From: Rhizobium tumorigenes | Lineage (GTDB): Bacteria; Pseudomonadota; Alphaproteobacteria; Rhizobiales; Rhizobiaceae | Length of the DNA stretch: 64,000 nt | Direction: 5' to 3' | NCBI RefSeq assembly: GCF_003240565.2 | Contig: NZ_CP117257.1 | Location: 248,001-312,000, forward strand | Part shown: positions 28,409 to 35,948 of the stretch, one piece after another | How the letters are laid out: each line of letters begins with the position of its first letter | Position numbering within the stretch: the first letter of the stretch is position 1 | Position numbers and translations under genes: made by a program | The notes under the pieces: model-generated | What the model was told of the DNA's origin: nothing | Seen by the model: the letters and a program-made list of their open reading frames with translations, nothing else | The model's database searches: none

Positions 28409-29560
28409 CTAGTGGTTACCGCCTGACATAAGAGTCCCGTATGGGATTCCATTTGCTGGGTTGGCATGCGAGTCTGGCGCATGCGCACAGGAATATCGTT
28501 CACCGTTTCGCCAACAGATCACCAACGCCTGATGGCCTTGACCAGGGATCGCAATGCGCCCCAAAAGCACGTCTGGCGGGCCGAGATCATCCTGCTGAGT
28601 GCCGATGGCGTCGGGACTGTCGAGATTATGCGCCAGACCGGCAAATCGAAGACCTGCGTATGGCGCTGGCAAGAGCGCTTCGCCACAGAAGGCGTCGAGG
28701 GTCTCCTGCGCGACAAGACGCGGCCGTCGCGTATTGTGCGGCTCGGACCCGATGTCGCCGAGCGTGTGGTGGCCCTGACGCTGGCTGATCCGCCGGGCGA
28801 GACGACGCACTGGACGGCCGACATGATGGCGACGGCCGCCGGCATCAGCGCCAGCGCAGTCAGGCGTATCTGGAAAGCGCATGGCCTCGCACCTCATCGG
28901 TGGCGGCAGTTCAAATTGTCCAACGACCCGAAATTCGTCGACAAGCTGCGAGACGTTGTCGGCCTCTATGTTGATCCGCCAGCCCACGCCGTCGTGTTGT
29001 CGGTCGATGAGAAAAGCCAAATCCAGGCGCTCGACCGCACCCAGCCGGGCCTGCCGATGAAGAAGGGTCGGCTCGGCACCATGACCCACGACTACAAGCG
29101 GCACGGCACAACCACGCTGTTTGCCGCCCTCAACGTGCTCGACGGCACCGTCATCGGCCGCAACATGCAGCGTCATCGTCATCAGGAGTTCATCCGCTTC
29201 CTCAACGCCATTAACGCCCAGGTGCCGGACGACAAGGCCGTCCACGTCATCCTCGACAACTATGCTGCCCACAAGCATCCCAAGGTGAGAGCCTGGCTCG
29301 ACCGTCACGAGCGTTTCACCTTCCACTTCACTCCGACTTCAAGCTCATGGCTCAACGCGGTGGAGGGTTTCTTCGCCAGGCTGTCGAAGCGGCGTCTGAA
29401 ACGCGGCGTTTTCCATTCCGTCGTCGATCTCCAGGCCGCCATCAACCGTTTCCTCGTTGAGCACAACAAAAAGCCAAAGCCCTTCACTTGGACCGCCGAT
29501 CCCGACAAAATCATCGCCGCCGTTAAACGCGGGCACCAAGCGTTAGATTCCATCCACTAG
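28409..29560 (+). mobile_element. IS630-family element (complete)
   Basis: It is bounded by CTAGTGG at 28409 and CCACTAG ending at 29560, which are inverted copies containing the TA dinucleotide IS630 targets. It carries a single intact transposase. A truncated, frameshifted relative lies at 57167-57772. The right side abuts the decayed traA gene. Confidence 0.85.
28466..29560 (+). CDS. IS630-family transposase (single frame, 364 aa)
   Basis: The N-terminal helix-turn-helix pair has 'GVGTVEIMRQTGKSKTCVWRWQERF' in overlapping blocks and 'TAAGISASAVRRIWKAHGL'. The DDE core has '[18 protein letters not shown]' (Asp), '[16 protein letters not shown]' (Asp) and 'TSSSWLNAVEGFFARLSKRR' (Glu). All three catalytic residues are present and the frame is uninterrupted. 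The ATG at 28484 is an alternative start. It is not closely related to the two-frame IS630 transposase in the T-DNA. Confidence 0.9.
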   Translation: MRVWRMRTGISFTVSPTDHQRLMALTRDRNAPQKHVWRAEIILLSADGVGTVEIMRQTGKSKTCVWRWQERFATEGVEGLLRDKTRPSRIVRLGPDVAERVVALTLADPPGETTHWTADMMATAAGISASAVRRIWKAHGLAPHRWRQFKLSNDPKFVDKLRDVVGLYVDPPAHAVVLSVDEKSQIQALDRTQPGLPMKKGRLGTMTHDYKRHGTTTLFAALNVLDGTVIGRNMQRHRHQEFIRFLNAINAQVPDDKAVHVILDNYAAHKHPKVRAWLDRHERFTFHFTPTSSSWLNAVEGFFARLSKRRLKRGVFHSVVDLQAAINRFLVEHNKKPKPFTWTADPDKIIAAVKRGHQALDSIH

Positions 29561-29793
29561 TTAGTCGGAAGGAAGCACGGCAGCCGCGAGCGTGCAAGGC
29601 AGCTCGCTCTTTGCGTTGGCAGCCACCTCTTTTCCGCACAGGTCGTGAACGCCTGCTGATTGGCACGCACGAGAGCACTGGCATCGGCAATAACACGCAT
29701 CCTTCGGGCTTGCCGACTGCGGCAATCCCCTCATCCCAGCGAGCGGCGTTCATGACAGCGGCGGCAACCGCCTTGTCGATCGATCCCCGTGGC

Positions 29794-30320
29794 GCACCCT
29801 GGTTCTTGTGGATTGTCGTCGCATAGCCATGATCAAGACTTTGATAAGAATTTGTGTCTATCTTGACCAAGCCAACTCCATCCCCCGGCGACAGCATACT
29901 GCCGTCGAGCTCCACATGTAGTGCGTCGGGCTCGACGGCCTTCACAGTCCCTAGCGTGCCATTCTTAACGCCGAGATCGCGATCGTTCTCCAGGAAGACC
30001 ATCCGGTCTCGGCGGTGTCGCTGATGTACTTGTGCGGATCGCTATATCCTGCTTGTCTATTGCACGATCGACATGATGTCGGTCGGCGCGATGGCTCCGT
30101 GAATGTTTCAAGATCTCTGCGCGGTAGGACATGGCGTGCTCGACTTCGACTATGTCGCGTGTCGAATACCGCGCAAGTGTGATCTCCCCGTTGCCAAGTC
30201 CGTCCGCTTCGCTTGCAACTCGACCAGAACAGTTGAGGCTATGACGGATGCAAACGCGTTTAAGATGCTTGGCGGATCCTCGTTGATATATTTCATCAGG
30301 ATCCCCCGACTGCTGCGTTG
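29794..30320 (-). pseudogene. traA: Ti-type conjugative relaxase/helicase TraA, decayed remnants
   Basis: On the minus strand one block (about 30060-30320) reads 'ITLARYSTRDIVEVEHAMSYRA', matching the start of the RecD-like helicase part of TraA. The next (29794-30002) reads 'VFLENDRDLGVKNGTLGTVK', 'DALHVELDGS' and 'YQSLDHGYATTIHKNQGA', which is the TraA helicase C-terminal region. Most of the helicase between the two blocks is missing, as are the N-terminal relaxase domain and everything after the 'HKNQG' motif. TraA nicks oriT and unwinds DNA for Ti plasmid conjugation. This copy cannot function. Confidence 0.78.
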
Positions 30321-30377
30321 AGGTGCCTCGCTCGACTGGATTCAGGTGAGTTCGCAGAAGGCGCCCAAGGCATCGAG

Positions 30378-30548
30378 TTAGGTGCTCGTGCGCGTAGGGA
30401 TCGTGATTTTCGTTGTGACGTTCTCATCGGCCGTAACAGTGAAGGTGATGTTATCTTTGTCGCAAATTTCTCCATAAACTTTCGCGGCAGCGGTTGCTTC
30501 ATCATCCGCCTCGACCAGCGCGGTGTGAGAGACCAGGAAATACGGCAT
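30378..30548 (-). CDS. Small conserved-looking protein (56 aa)
   Basis: The ATG at 30548 on the minus strand is preceded by AAGGA about nine bases upstream. The product begins 'MPYFLVSHTALVEADDE', continues 'AAAKVYGEICDKDNITFTV' and ends 'ITIPTRTST'. A short acidic protein beginning 'MP-Y-LV-HT-LVEA-DE' recalls small hypothetical proteins of Rhizobiaceae, but I cannot name a family. The balanced amino acid content and good ribosome binding site support a real gene. Confidence 0.5.
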   Translation of the reverse strand: MPYFLVSHTALVEADDEATAAAKVYGEICDKDNITFTVTADENVTTKITIPTRTST

Positions 30549-30733
30549 TCATCATCCTTGAAACCTACTTTGAGGGATACATGCGTTAGGCAGAATTGTC
30601 GGTCGCTACGAAATGACCGTCTGTATCTAGTCCCTCCCAAGCCGGCGCAAGCTATGGCTCGAGCGCTGTCACAGCGGCGGACTCTTGAAGACCTTCTCCA
30701 ATGCGCCAAACAAGACTGCACTGCGACACGGCT

Positions 30734-31321
30734 TCAACTTGCCCCTGAGGCTATTCCAAAACGTTCCAACATTTGCCTAAGCTGTGCATTCTGGTGCCGC
30801 AGGTGTTCCGCAACGAGCCGCTTTAGGCGGAGGTTTTCGGCAGAGACCAATGCCAAGTCATCCGAGTGGGTCCCGGCTACATCGATCGCCATCACGACAG
30901 AAGGCGCTGCGAGGACATCCTCGTCAATAGACCGGCGGCGTCTTTGAAGACGCTTTAGAGCCTTTACTGTCTGGCGTGTCGGCTCACTGGCGGGCACCTT
31001 CACGGCCTGACTATCGTTGGAAACCGCATCTTGCTGATTCTGCTCATTTTTGTCGGGATCAACTGGCGGCATCGCGCGAGGCGTTTCTCCACCGGCCTCG
31101 CTGACCTCGGCGACTTCGATCTGCTTTTTCAGGTCGCTTGCCACGTTTTCACGACTGACCAGGGTTTCCGAGTCGGCGTTGTGCATAAACGGAAGGGTTG
31201 CCTCGGTATCCCTCACCAGAGCCGCGAAATCGGTATTGCCCCAGATGGATTTCGGCTGTGTTTTTAGTCGCCGGCGTGCCGATTTGATTTCGACGACGAA
31301 ACTGCGCTGCTGTGTTCTCAT
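30734..31321 (-). CDS. SyrB-like plasmid protein, member 3
   Basis: A 195-residue protein. The basic N-terminus has 'RTQQRSFVVEIKSARRRLK' and 'QPKSIWGNTDFAALVRDTEA', the middle is disordered and polar, a basic patch 'LKRLQRRRRS' follows, and the C-terminal coiled coil is 'SAENLRLKRLVAEHLRHQN' plus 'AQLRQMLERF'. The C-terminal pattern (L-xx-L-L-A-x-x-L-R-x-x-N-x-x-L-R) recurs in the two genes upstream and matches the end of SyrB, a Sinorhizobium repressor-associated protein. It starts 27 bp after the ancestral stop of the preceding gene, so the two are probably co-transcribed. Confidence 0.65.
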   Translation of the reverse strand: MRTQQRSFVVEIKSARRRLKTQPKSIWGNTDFAALVRDTEATLPFMHNADSETLVSRENVASDLKKQIEVAEVSEAGGETPRAMPPVDPDKNEQNQQDAVSNDSQAVKVPASEPTRQTVKALKRLQRRRRSIDEDVLAAPSVVMAIDVAGTHSDDLALVSAENLRLKRLVAEHLRHQNAQLRQMLERFGIASGAS

Positions 31322-31348
31322 TTTCTTCTCTGATTATAGTCTGCGTAC

Positions 31349-31943
31349 TCAGGTGCGTTCGAAGCGCTTGAGCATTTCTCTGAGCTGGGCATTTTTGAAT
31401 ACGTAGCTTTTGCGCCAGCAGATCCTTGAGGTGTTTGATGTCTTCATCCAGGCTTGTCGCGTTTTCAAAGAACGGGTCCCTATTCGAAGATGCGGCAGAA
31501 ATGGGCAAGTCCGCGATGGCGCCAGGAATTTCGAATGCGAGGACTGTTTTTGCGATCTTCGACCTCGCCTGCCGAAGTTTCGGCAAATGAGCAGCAGCCT
31601 CTACCTCTGGCCGCTCCTCTAACAGATCGGAGTTGGATTGCGCTTTTTCCTTTGTCACCTCGGCCTTAGCTGCTTCAGGGTAGTCCAGTGGCAGATTGGG
31701 CGTCTCGGGAACGATTTCGTTCTCGATCGACGCCGACGCCGGTGCGAGGTCTTCAGACTCCTCCCCGTCGACTCGCTCGGTTCCAGAGATAGCCTCCTGG
31801 GACGAGAGCAGGATAGTCGCAGCTGGCCGCAGTTCTATTTCGACAAGCTTTTGAGCGCTGGCAGGCGCGCCTGCTTCGTCCGCCGTCCCGGAGGATCTTT
31901 GCCGGGACAGCAGCTGCGCTAGATATTTCCAAGGTGGTTTCAT
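31349..31943 (-). pseudogene. SyrB-like plasmid protein, member 2 (frameshifted near C-terminus)
   Basis: From ATG 31943 the frame encodes 'MKPPWKYLAQLLSRQRS', a long acidic and Pro/Ala-rich disordered middle, then 'DEDIKHLKDLLAQKLRIQ'. There the frame departs from the family. Removing one A from the run in CAAAAATGCC (about 31388) restores 'NAQLREMLKRFERT' and a stop at 31349-31351, exactly the coiled-coil ending of its neighbours. The unrepaired frame runs on to 31149 over the next gene. It is either a young pseudogene or a homopolymer sequencing error. Confidence 0.65.
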
Positions 31944-32086
31944 AGGACGTCTTTCTGAGCGGCAGATGTGTAACGATTCTAACAGCTCCGTCCCGGCTCG
32001 AAACCGAGCCAGGATATTTTAAAAGCTAAGCTGTTCGCTAGTAACGGAGATCGATTGCGCGAGCAGCGAACAACGCTGCAGCCAGC

Positions 32087-32497
32087 TCAAACGCCGAGGC
32101 GTTTGCGCAGATCAGCATTTTCCGCGCGCAACTTTTCGGCCAAAGCCTGACGAAGCTTCTTGTTTTCTTCCTCAAGCTGAAGAAGATCAGCCATCTCATC
32201 AGCGGCGTTGAGAGGCGCTGGCGGTGTTGCCGGCTGACTAACAGGCTTGGCATTTGCAGGACCCTTGGCCACCGTTTTCTTCGTGGCAGCCGCTACGGTC
32301 GTTGTTCCGCTCACTGGTGCGGCTTCAGCCTTGCCAATCCGTTTCTGGCGAACCTTTGGTGTCTTTGCAGCTGCAGCGGCTTCAATCTCGGCCTTAGAAC
32401 GACGAGGCGCGCGCTGTTTTTTAGACGCAGGCGCCTCAGTTGGAGTCTCTGGTGCTACAACATCAATTTGGGCGCCTGTTTCGGTCTCGTCTGCCAT
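32087..32497 (-). CDS. SyrB-like regulator, member 1
   Basis: A 136-residue protein. It starts 'MADETETGAQIDVV', continues with a Lys/Arg/Ala-rich segment ('KKQRAPRRSKAEIEAAAAA', 'TPKVRQKRIGKAEA') and ends with the coiled coil 'MADLLQLEEENKKLRQALA' plus 'EKLRAENADLRKRLGV'. The ending is nearly identical to SyrB of Sinorhizobium, which influences syrM-linked symbiotic regulation. It lacks the central helix-turn-helix of longer SyrB-type proteins. It is the first gene of a three-gene set of related proteins. Confidence 0.72.
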   Translation of the reverse strand: MADETETGAQIDVVAPETPTEAPASKKQRAPRRSKAEIEAAAAAKTPKVRQKRIGKAEAAPVSGTTTVAAATKKTVAKGPANAKPVSQPATPPAPLNAADEMADLLQLEEENKKLRQALAEKLRAENADLRKRLGV

Positions 32498-32769
32498 TGC
32501 TATCTCTATGTGCGGGTGAGATTCTTTTCGACTTCAGAACGGCTAGTGTCAACAGAACTGCCCTTTATTGCCGTCGGTTTCAATCAATGCGGCTGAAAAT
32601 CTCGCGAAATTTCCTATCTACAGGACTTATACGGATCCATTCTGCAAACTTTGCCTCAGGCAACGGTTGCTCCCTGCTCCGCTGGGCGTGGTCCTGCTGA
32701 CTGACGGATCACACAATCGCATCCCATTCGCTTGCACGCCACTGCGGAAGTGATGCGTGTTGGAGGTGC

Positions 32770-33036
32770 TTACAATTTAATTCGCGCAGCGAGCCTAGTC
32801 TTATACCCCCTGGCTCGCTTTTGCCGGACGATGGCTAGAAACAGCTCCACAGCTTGACTTTCATTCTCGAAGCAATGGATTTTCTGCCGCCCGGTTGATC
32901 CGATCCGGCCCCACCGTCGCAACAGCGACGCGTCGCCGAACAATGTTGGCTCTATCGACATTGCATAAAAGCGTGCTTTGTTCTCTGCCTTCTCCGTCCG
33001 CTCGATGTAGACGCTGTAGGGTTGGGTGATCATCAT
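32770..33036 (-). CDS. WGR-domain protein
   Basis: An 88-residue protein made almost entirely of a WGR domain: 'YSVYIERTEKAENKARFYAM', 'LLRRWGRIGSTGRQKIHCF', 'AVELFLAIVRQKRARGY'. WGR domains occur in PARPs and in small stand-alone bacterial proteins and probably bind nucleic acids. I start at ATG 33036 (or 33033), which gives the family-typical N-terminus; a longer frame to 33108 is possible. Such small proteins are common on rhizobial plasmids. Confidence 0.75.
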   Translation of the reverse strand: MMITQPYSVYIERTEKAENKARFYAMSIEPTLFGDASLLRRWGRIGSTGRQKIHCFENESQAVELFLAIVRQKRARGYKTRLAARIKL

Positions 33037-33298
33037 GAGGCTAGATTGGCTGGCACAGGCTCCTACGTCCAACGACACTATTGAATCAGACGAACTCCAT
33101 TGATTCAATTTGTTGATGGTCTGACCGTGGCATCAGCACGCTGCGCGAAGGACCGAAAGTTAGCCACGAGATTGGCCAAGATGGCAAGACAGGGAAATCA
33201 AACGCCGAGAACATCCGGCATATCGCACTCGGAGGTCGACGGCATTATCAAATCAGGAAAATGTTGTCCTGGTCCGAAACCTGATGTATTCTCTGGCG

Positions 33299-33496
33299 AT
33301 GAAAAAACACTCCACTCTATCCAGTCAGGTTATCCAACCCAGCAAGCTCACCAGCTCACGCGGTGAAAAAATCAGTGCGGTCGAAGGGATGAACCTGTCG
33401 CCAAGAATGCGTGCTATTCTCGCACAGTCCCAGGGCAAGAGTGGTGACGAACGTCGTGCGCTGGTCCGGGCGCAATTTACCAAAATCAAAGTCTAA
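33299..33496 (+). CDS. Antitoxin of a Fic toxin-antitoxin pair
   Basis: A 65-residue protein beginning 'MKKHSTLSSQVIQPSKL' with a helical core 'NLSPRMRAILAQSQGKSGDE'. It ends two bases before the GTG start of the fic gene, so the two are translationally coupled. Small antitoxins in this position (VbhA-type) block the Fic active site with an inhibitory helix carrying an S/T-x-x-x-E-G/N motif. I do not see a perfect motif, so the role is inferred mainly from position and size. Confidence 0.6.
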   Translation: MKKHSTLSSQVIQPSKLTSSRGEKISAVEGMNLSPRMRAILAQSQGKSGDERRALVRAQFTKIKV

Positions 33497-33498
33497 GA

Positions 33499-34077
33499 GT
33501 GGTCTATACGGCCACGCAGGATCCCGCCTGCTATCCCGGCACTACGGTGCTGGTTAACAAGCTCGATCTCGTTGACCAGGACGAACTCGACGAAGCCGAA
33601 TTAGGCCTGTTTTTAATTCGCGCCGACGAAGATCCACCAGCCGGCCGCCTGGATTATCCCCACTACATGGCGTTGCACCACCATCTATTCCAGGATGTCT
33701 ATGAATGGGCAGGCCAAGCCCGCACCATCCGGATCGGGAAGGGTAGAAACTGGTTCTGTTATCCCGAATATATCGATCAGGAAATGAGGCGCGCCTTCGG
33801 CTCCCTTGAAGGTCATCACTTTCTGTCAGACAAGGAGCCAGCCGAATTTGCCCGCATCGCTGCCAATATCCTCGCCTGGATCAACGCTATTCACCCGTTC
33901 CGCGAAGGCAACGGTCGTACCCAGCTCGCGTTCTTGTCACTGCTGGCTGAAAACGCCGGCCTGCCGTTCGACGACGACCAACTCGTCCGTGAACGTGTCA
34001 TTTCCGCCATGATCGACAGCTTCGATGGTAACGAGGAGCCTCTGCGGCAGCTGATTTTCGATCTGGTCAGCGCCTGA
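33499..34077 (+). CDS. fic: Fic-domain toxin (AMP-transferase type)
   Basis: A 192-residue Fic protein. The catalytic loop 'HPFREGNGRTQLAF' (33892-33930) has the full HxFx(D/E)GNGRxxR-type core, with His as general base. Also seen are 'LDYPHYMALHHHLFQDVYEWAGQ' in two overlapping blocks and 'RTIRIGKG', the usual Fic N-terminal helices. Fic toxins transfer AMP or other phosphate groups to target proteins such as topoisomerases. It starts with GTG two bases after the antitoxin stop. The pair may stabilise the plasmid. Confidence 0.88.
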   Translation: MVYTATQDPACYPGTTVLVNKLDLVDQDELDEAELGLFLIRADEDPPAGRLDYPHYMALHHHLFQDVYEWAGQARTIRIGKGRNWFCYPEYIDQEMRRAFGSLEGHHFLSDKEPAEFARIAANILAWINAIHPFREGNGRTQLAFLSLLAENAGLPFDDDQLVRERVISAMIDSFDGNEEPLRQLIFDLVSA

Positions 34078-34376
34078 CGCATCAAAATAATGCTGGTACT
34101 GCCTCTCTGTGCTGTGAGGATCGTTTGAGGGTCTCCGGCATCATCCATCGCAGCGCGTATCGGAATTGCCAAATCCGTTGCTTCCCGTTGCCAGTCAGCA
34201 GGCGAGTCCTCGAGTCAGTCAAGTGGTGGGTGAGAGGTGCTTTATCCCCGAGTGTGGCTGACATCCCCGGCGCACCAAATCTTATACCGGGAAAGGGACT
34301 CCTGGCCGCTGGGTGTGTATACCTGCCTGCACCCGCAGTGCCATGCATCGCATTAGCCACGATTGGCGGGCGTAGT
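34078..34376. other. Intergenic region, no gene seen
   Basis: About 300 bp between the convergent fic and glycosyltransferase-like genes. No terminator or gene was clear. Confidence 0.4.
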
Positions 34377-34997
34377 TTACCATCCAATCTCCCACGGGCG
34401 CGGCTTACCGTGAAAGACCACAACACGCGCGTTGTCGGGGGTCGAACCATTGCCACTCTCATCGTCAGCAAGTGCCCGCCTCACCTGCGACTTCCACGAA
34501 ACAATCTGGCCAGGCAATATATCCTGCCAGCGGTCGGCGGCATTGATCCAACAGTGTTCCAATACCGCCTGGTCGCCACCCTTCCGACAAATCTCCATCC
34601 AACGCTCGGGTGAACTGATCCATTCGGACCAAACCGGACGGCGAACTGCTTCCGGCAGATACATGATGGACGATTGCAGTCCCTCTGGACGATAAATGTC
34701 GCGCATCAGAGCGAGGCGGCCGACGGAGACGATATCGTCGAGGCGCCCCACTATTGAGGTGTCGAGGTCCATGAAAAGAATGTCTCCGGAGAATTCAGGT
34801 CGAAACAACTCCATCTTCGACCACCAGCCCGGCCAATCGTAGGTCAGCGGCAGAGTCTGGACACCCCTGATCCCAATGTCGCAAAGACAGCGAAAGTCGG
34901 CATTCGGCAGATGATTCATCACCTGGGCTCGAAGCCGCAAGACGTGGTGGGCGGTGTATTCCCCGCCAGATCTCAGAACGCAAAAGATGGAAGTCAC
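34377..34997 (-). CDS. Glycosyltransferase-like protein
   Basis: A 206-residue protein. 'MTSIFCVLRSGGEYTAHHV' and 'LRAQVMNHLPNADFRCLCD' form a nucleotide-sugar-binding-like start. 'WWSKMELFRPEFSGDILFM' runs into 'DLDTSIVGRLDDIV', an Asp-x-Asp motif of metal-dependent GT-A glycosyltransferases, and 'GGDQAVLEH' and 'VVVFHGKPRPWE' follow. The layout resembles short GT8-like or capsule-type transferases of rhizobia. The substrate is unknown. The gene happens to contain, on the minus strand, a 15-bp match to the T-DNA border core (34516-34530). Confidence 0.68.
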   Translation of the reverse strand: MTSIFCVLRSGGEYTAHHVLRLRAQVMNHLPNADFRCLCDIGIRGVQTLPLTYDWPGWWSKMELFRPEFSGDILFMDLDTSIVGRLDDIVSVGRLALMRDIYRPEGLQSSIMYLPEAVRRPVWSEWISSPERWMEICRKGGDQAVLEHCWINAADRWQDILPGQIVSWKSQVRRALADDESGNGSTPDNARVVVFHGKPRPWEIGW

Positions 34998-35423
34998 GTC
35001 GCGTGGATCCTGTTTACTACCTTCACATCAAGGAAGACGCATGACGCGCCGTCTGGCTGCGGACCATGTAGCGGTGCGACCGGAGGGACTTGATATTTGA
35101 CCTCCCATTCCATGATAGCTGGCTGGAGATGATGGTCTCCTATCGCCTATCAACCAAAACGCGGCAAAAATTATGCATAAGCGTAATACGTTAATTTCTG
35201 CCAATATGTCCTATTTTTAGTCGTATGATTCCAAATACGGGATATATCCGAGCGTATCAAGCTCAAATCACAACACAGATGAATAAAATTTAGGTATGGA
35301 ATTTGGGAGATTTGGCAGCTATCACCCGATCTCGACCCAGCCTTACTATAGCTCGTGATTTGCATGATATTTTTGAAATTGCCCTCAACCTGCCGCCGAG
35401 AGAGCTGCATAGAACCGAAGAGA
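34998..35423. other. Intergenic region upstream of a signalling operon
   Basis: About 425 bp, AT-rich from 35160, lying between divergent genes and probably holding the promoters of both. No regulatory motif was recognised. Confidence 0.45.
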
Positions 35424-35948
35424 ATGTCTAAGGCGACGATGTCTGCCGTTTTGGCGACGGTTGGCTTGATGCTGAATATACCTGCGGCAGGTGCGACCGC
35501 TCTGACCGCCAACGGATGCAAAAAAGGCGTCTTCCTGACGATCAGCGGCAGGATTGGCAAAATTACAAACAATATCGACAAAACCTATGAATTGTCAGAG
35601 CGTGAATTTCTTGCCTTGCCGACATCCACTGTAACGACATCAACACCCTGGACCCCCAAAAGCGAGTTTGTCGGGCCCTTATTCAGCGATTTGCTCCAAG
35701 TAGTCGCGGCGAAGGGAAATAAGATGCGCCTCATGGCGCTCGATAATTTCAGCGTCGAAGTAGATGGTGATTTCCTTGCCAGGTATGGCACTATACTGGC
35801 CACCACCAAGGACGGAGTACGCATGACTGTGAGAGATTTCGGGCCGATCTTCGTCATGTTTCCTCGTGATCGCTTTAGGACGGAGTTGGACACACCGGTC
35901 AGGGCATCCAACATGGTCTGGCAATTATGCGGGATCGAGGTGGAATGA
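35424..35948 (+). CDS. Exported protein resembling molybdopterin-oxidoreductase fold domain
   Basis: A 174-residue protein starting at ATG 35424. The N-terminus is a signal peptide ('MSAVLATVGLMLNIPAAGA'). The rest, with 'YELSEREFLALPTSTVTTST', 'FVGPLFSDLLQVVAAKG', 'MTVRDFGPIFVMFPRD' and 'NMVWQLCGIEV', fits the small 'oxidoreductase molybdopterin-binding-like' domain seen beside sensor kinases. It lacks the conserved cofactor-binding Cys, so it may be a ligand sensor and not an enzyme. Its stop overlaps the start of the histidine kinase gene (ATGA), so the two are translationally coupled and probably work together. Confidence 0.65.
   Translation: MSKATMSAVLATVGLMLNIPAAGATALTANGCKKGVFLTISGRIGKITNNIDKTYELSEREFLALPTSTVTTSTPWTPKSEFVGPLFSDLLQVVAAKGNKMRLMALDNFSVEVDGDFLARYGTILATTKDGVRMTVRDFGPIFVMFPRDRFRTELDTPVRASNMVWQLCGIEVE

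Noticed and set aside
30040..30060. CAGGATATA on the minus strand as another T-DNA border
   Set aside because: Only nine core bases match, the TGTAAAC part is missing, and it lies inside decayed traA.
30318..30947. Plus-strand 209-codon frame
   Set aside because: It runs opposite to the better-supported small gene at 30378-30548 and the SyrB-like gene, and has an unnatural Arg/Ser-rich composition.
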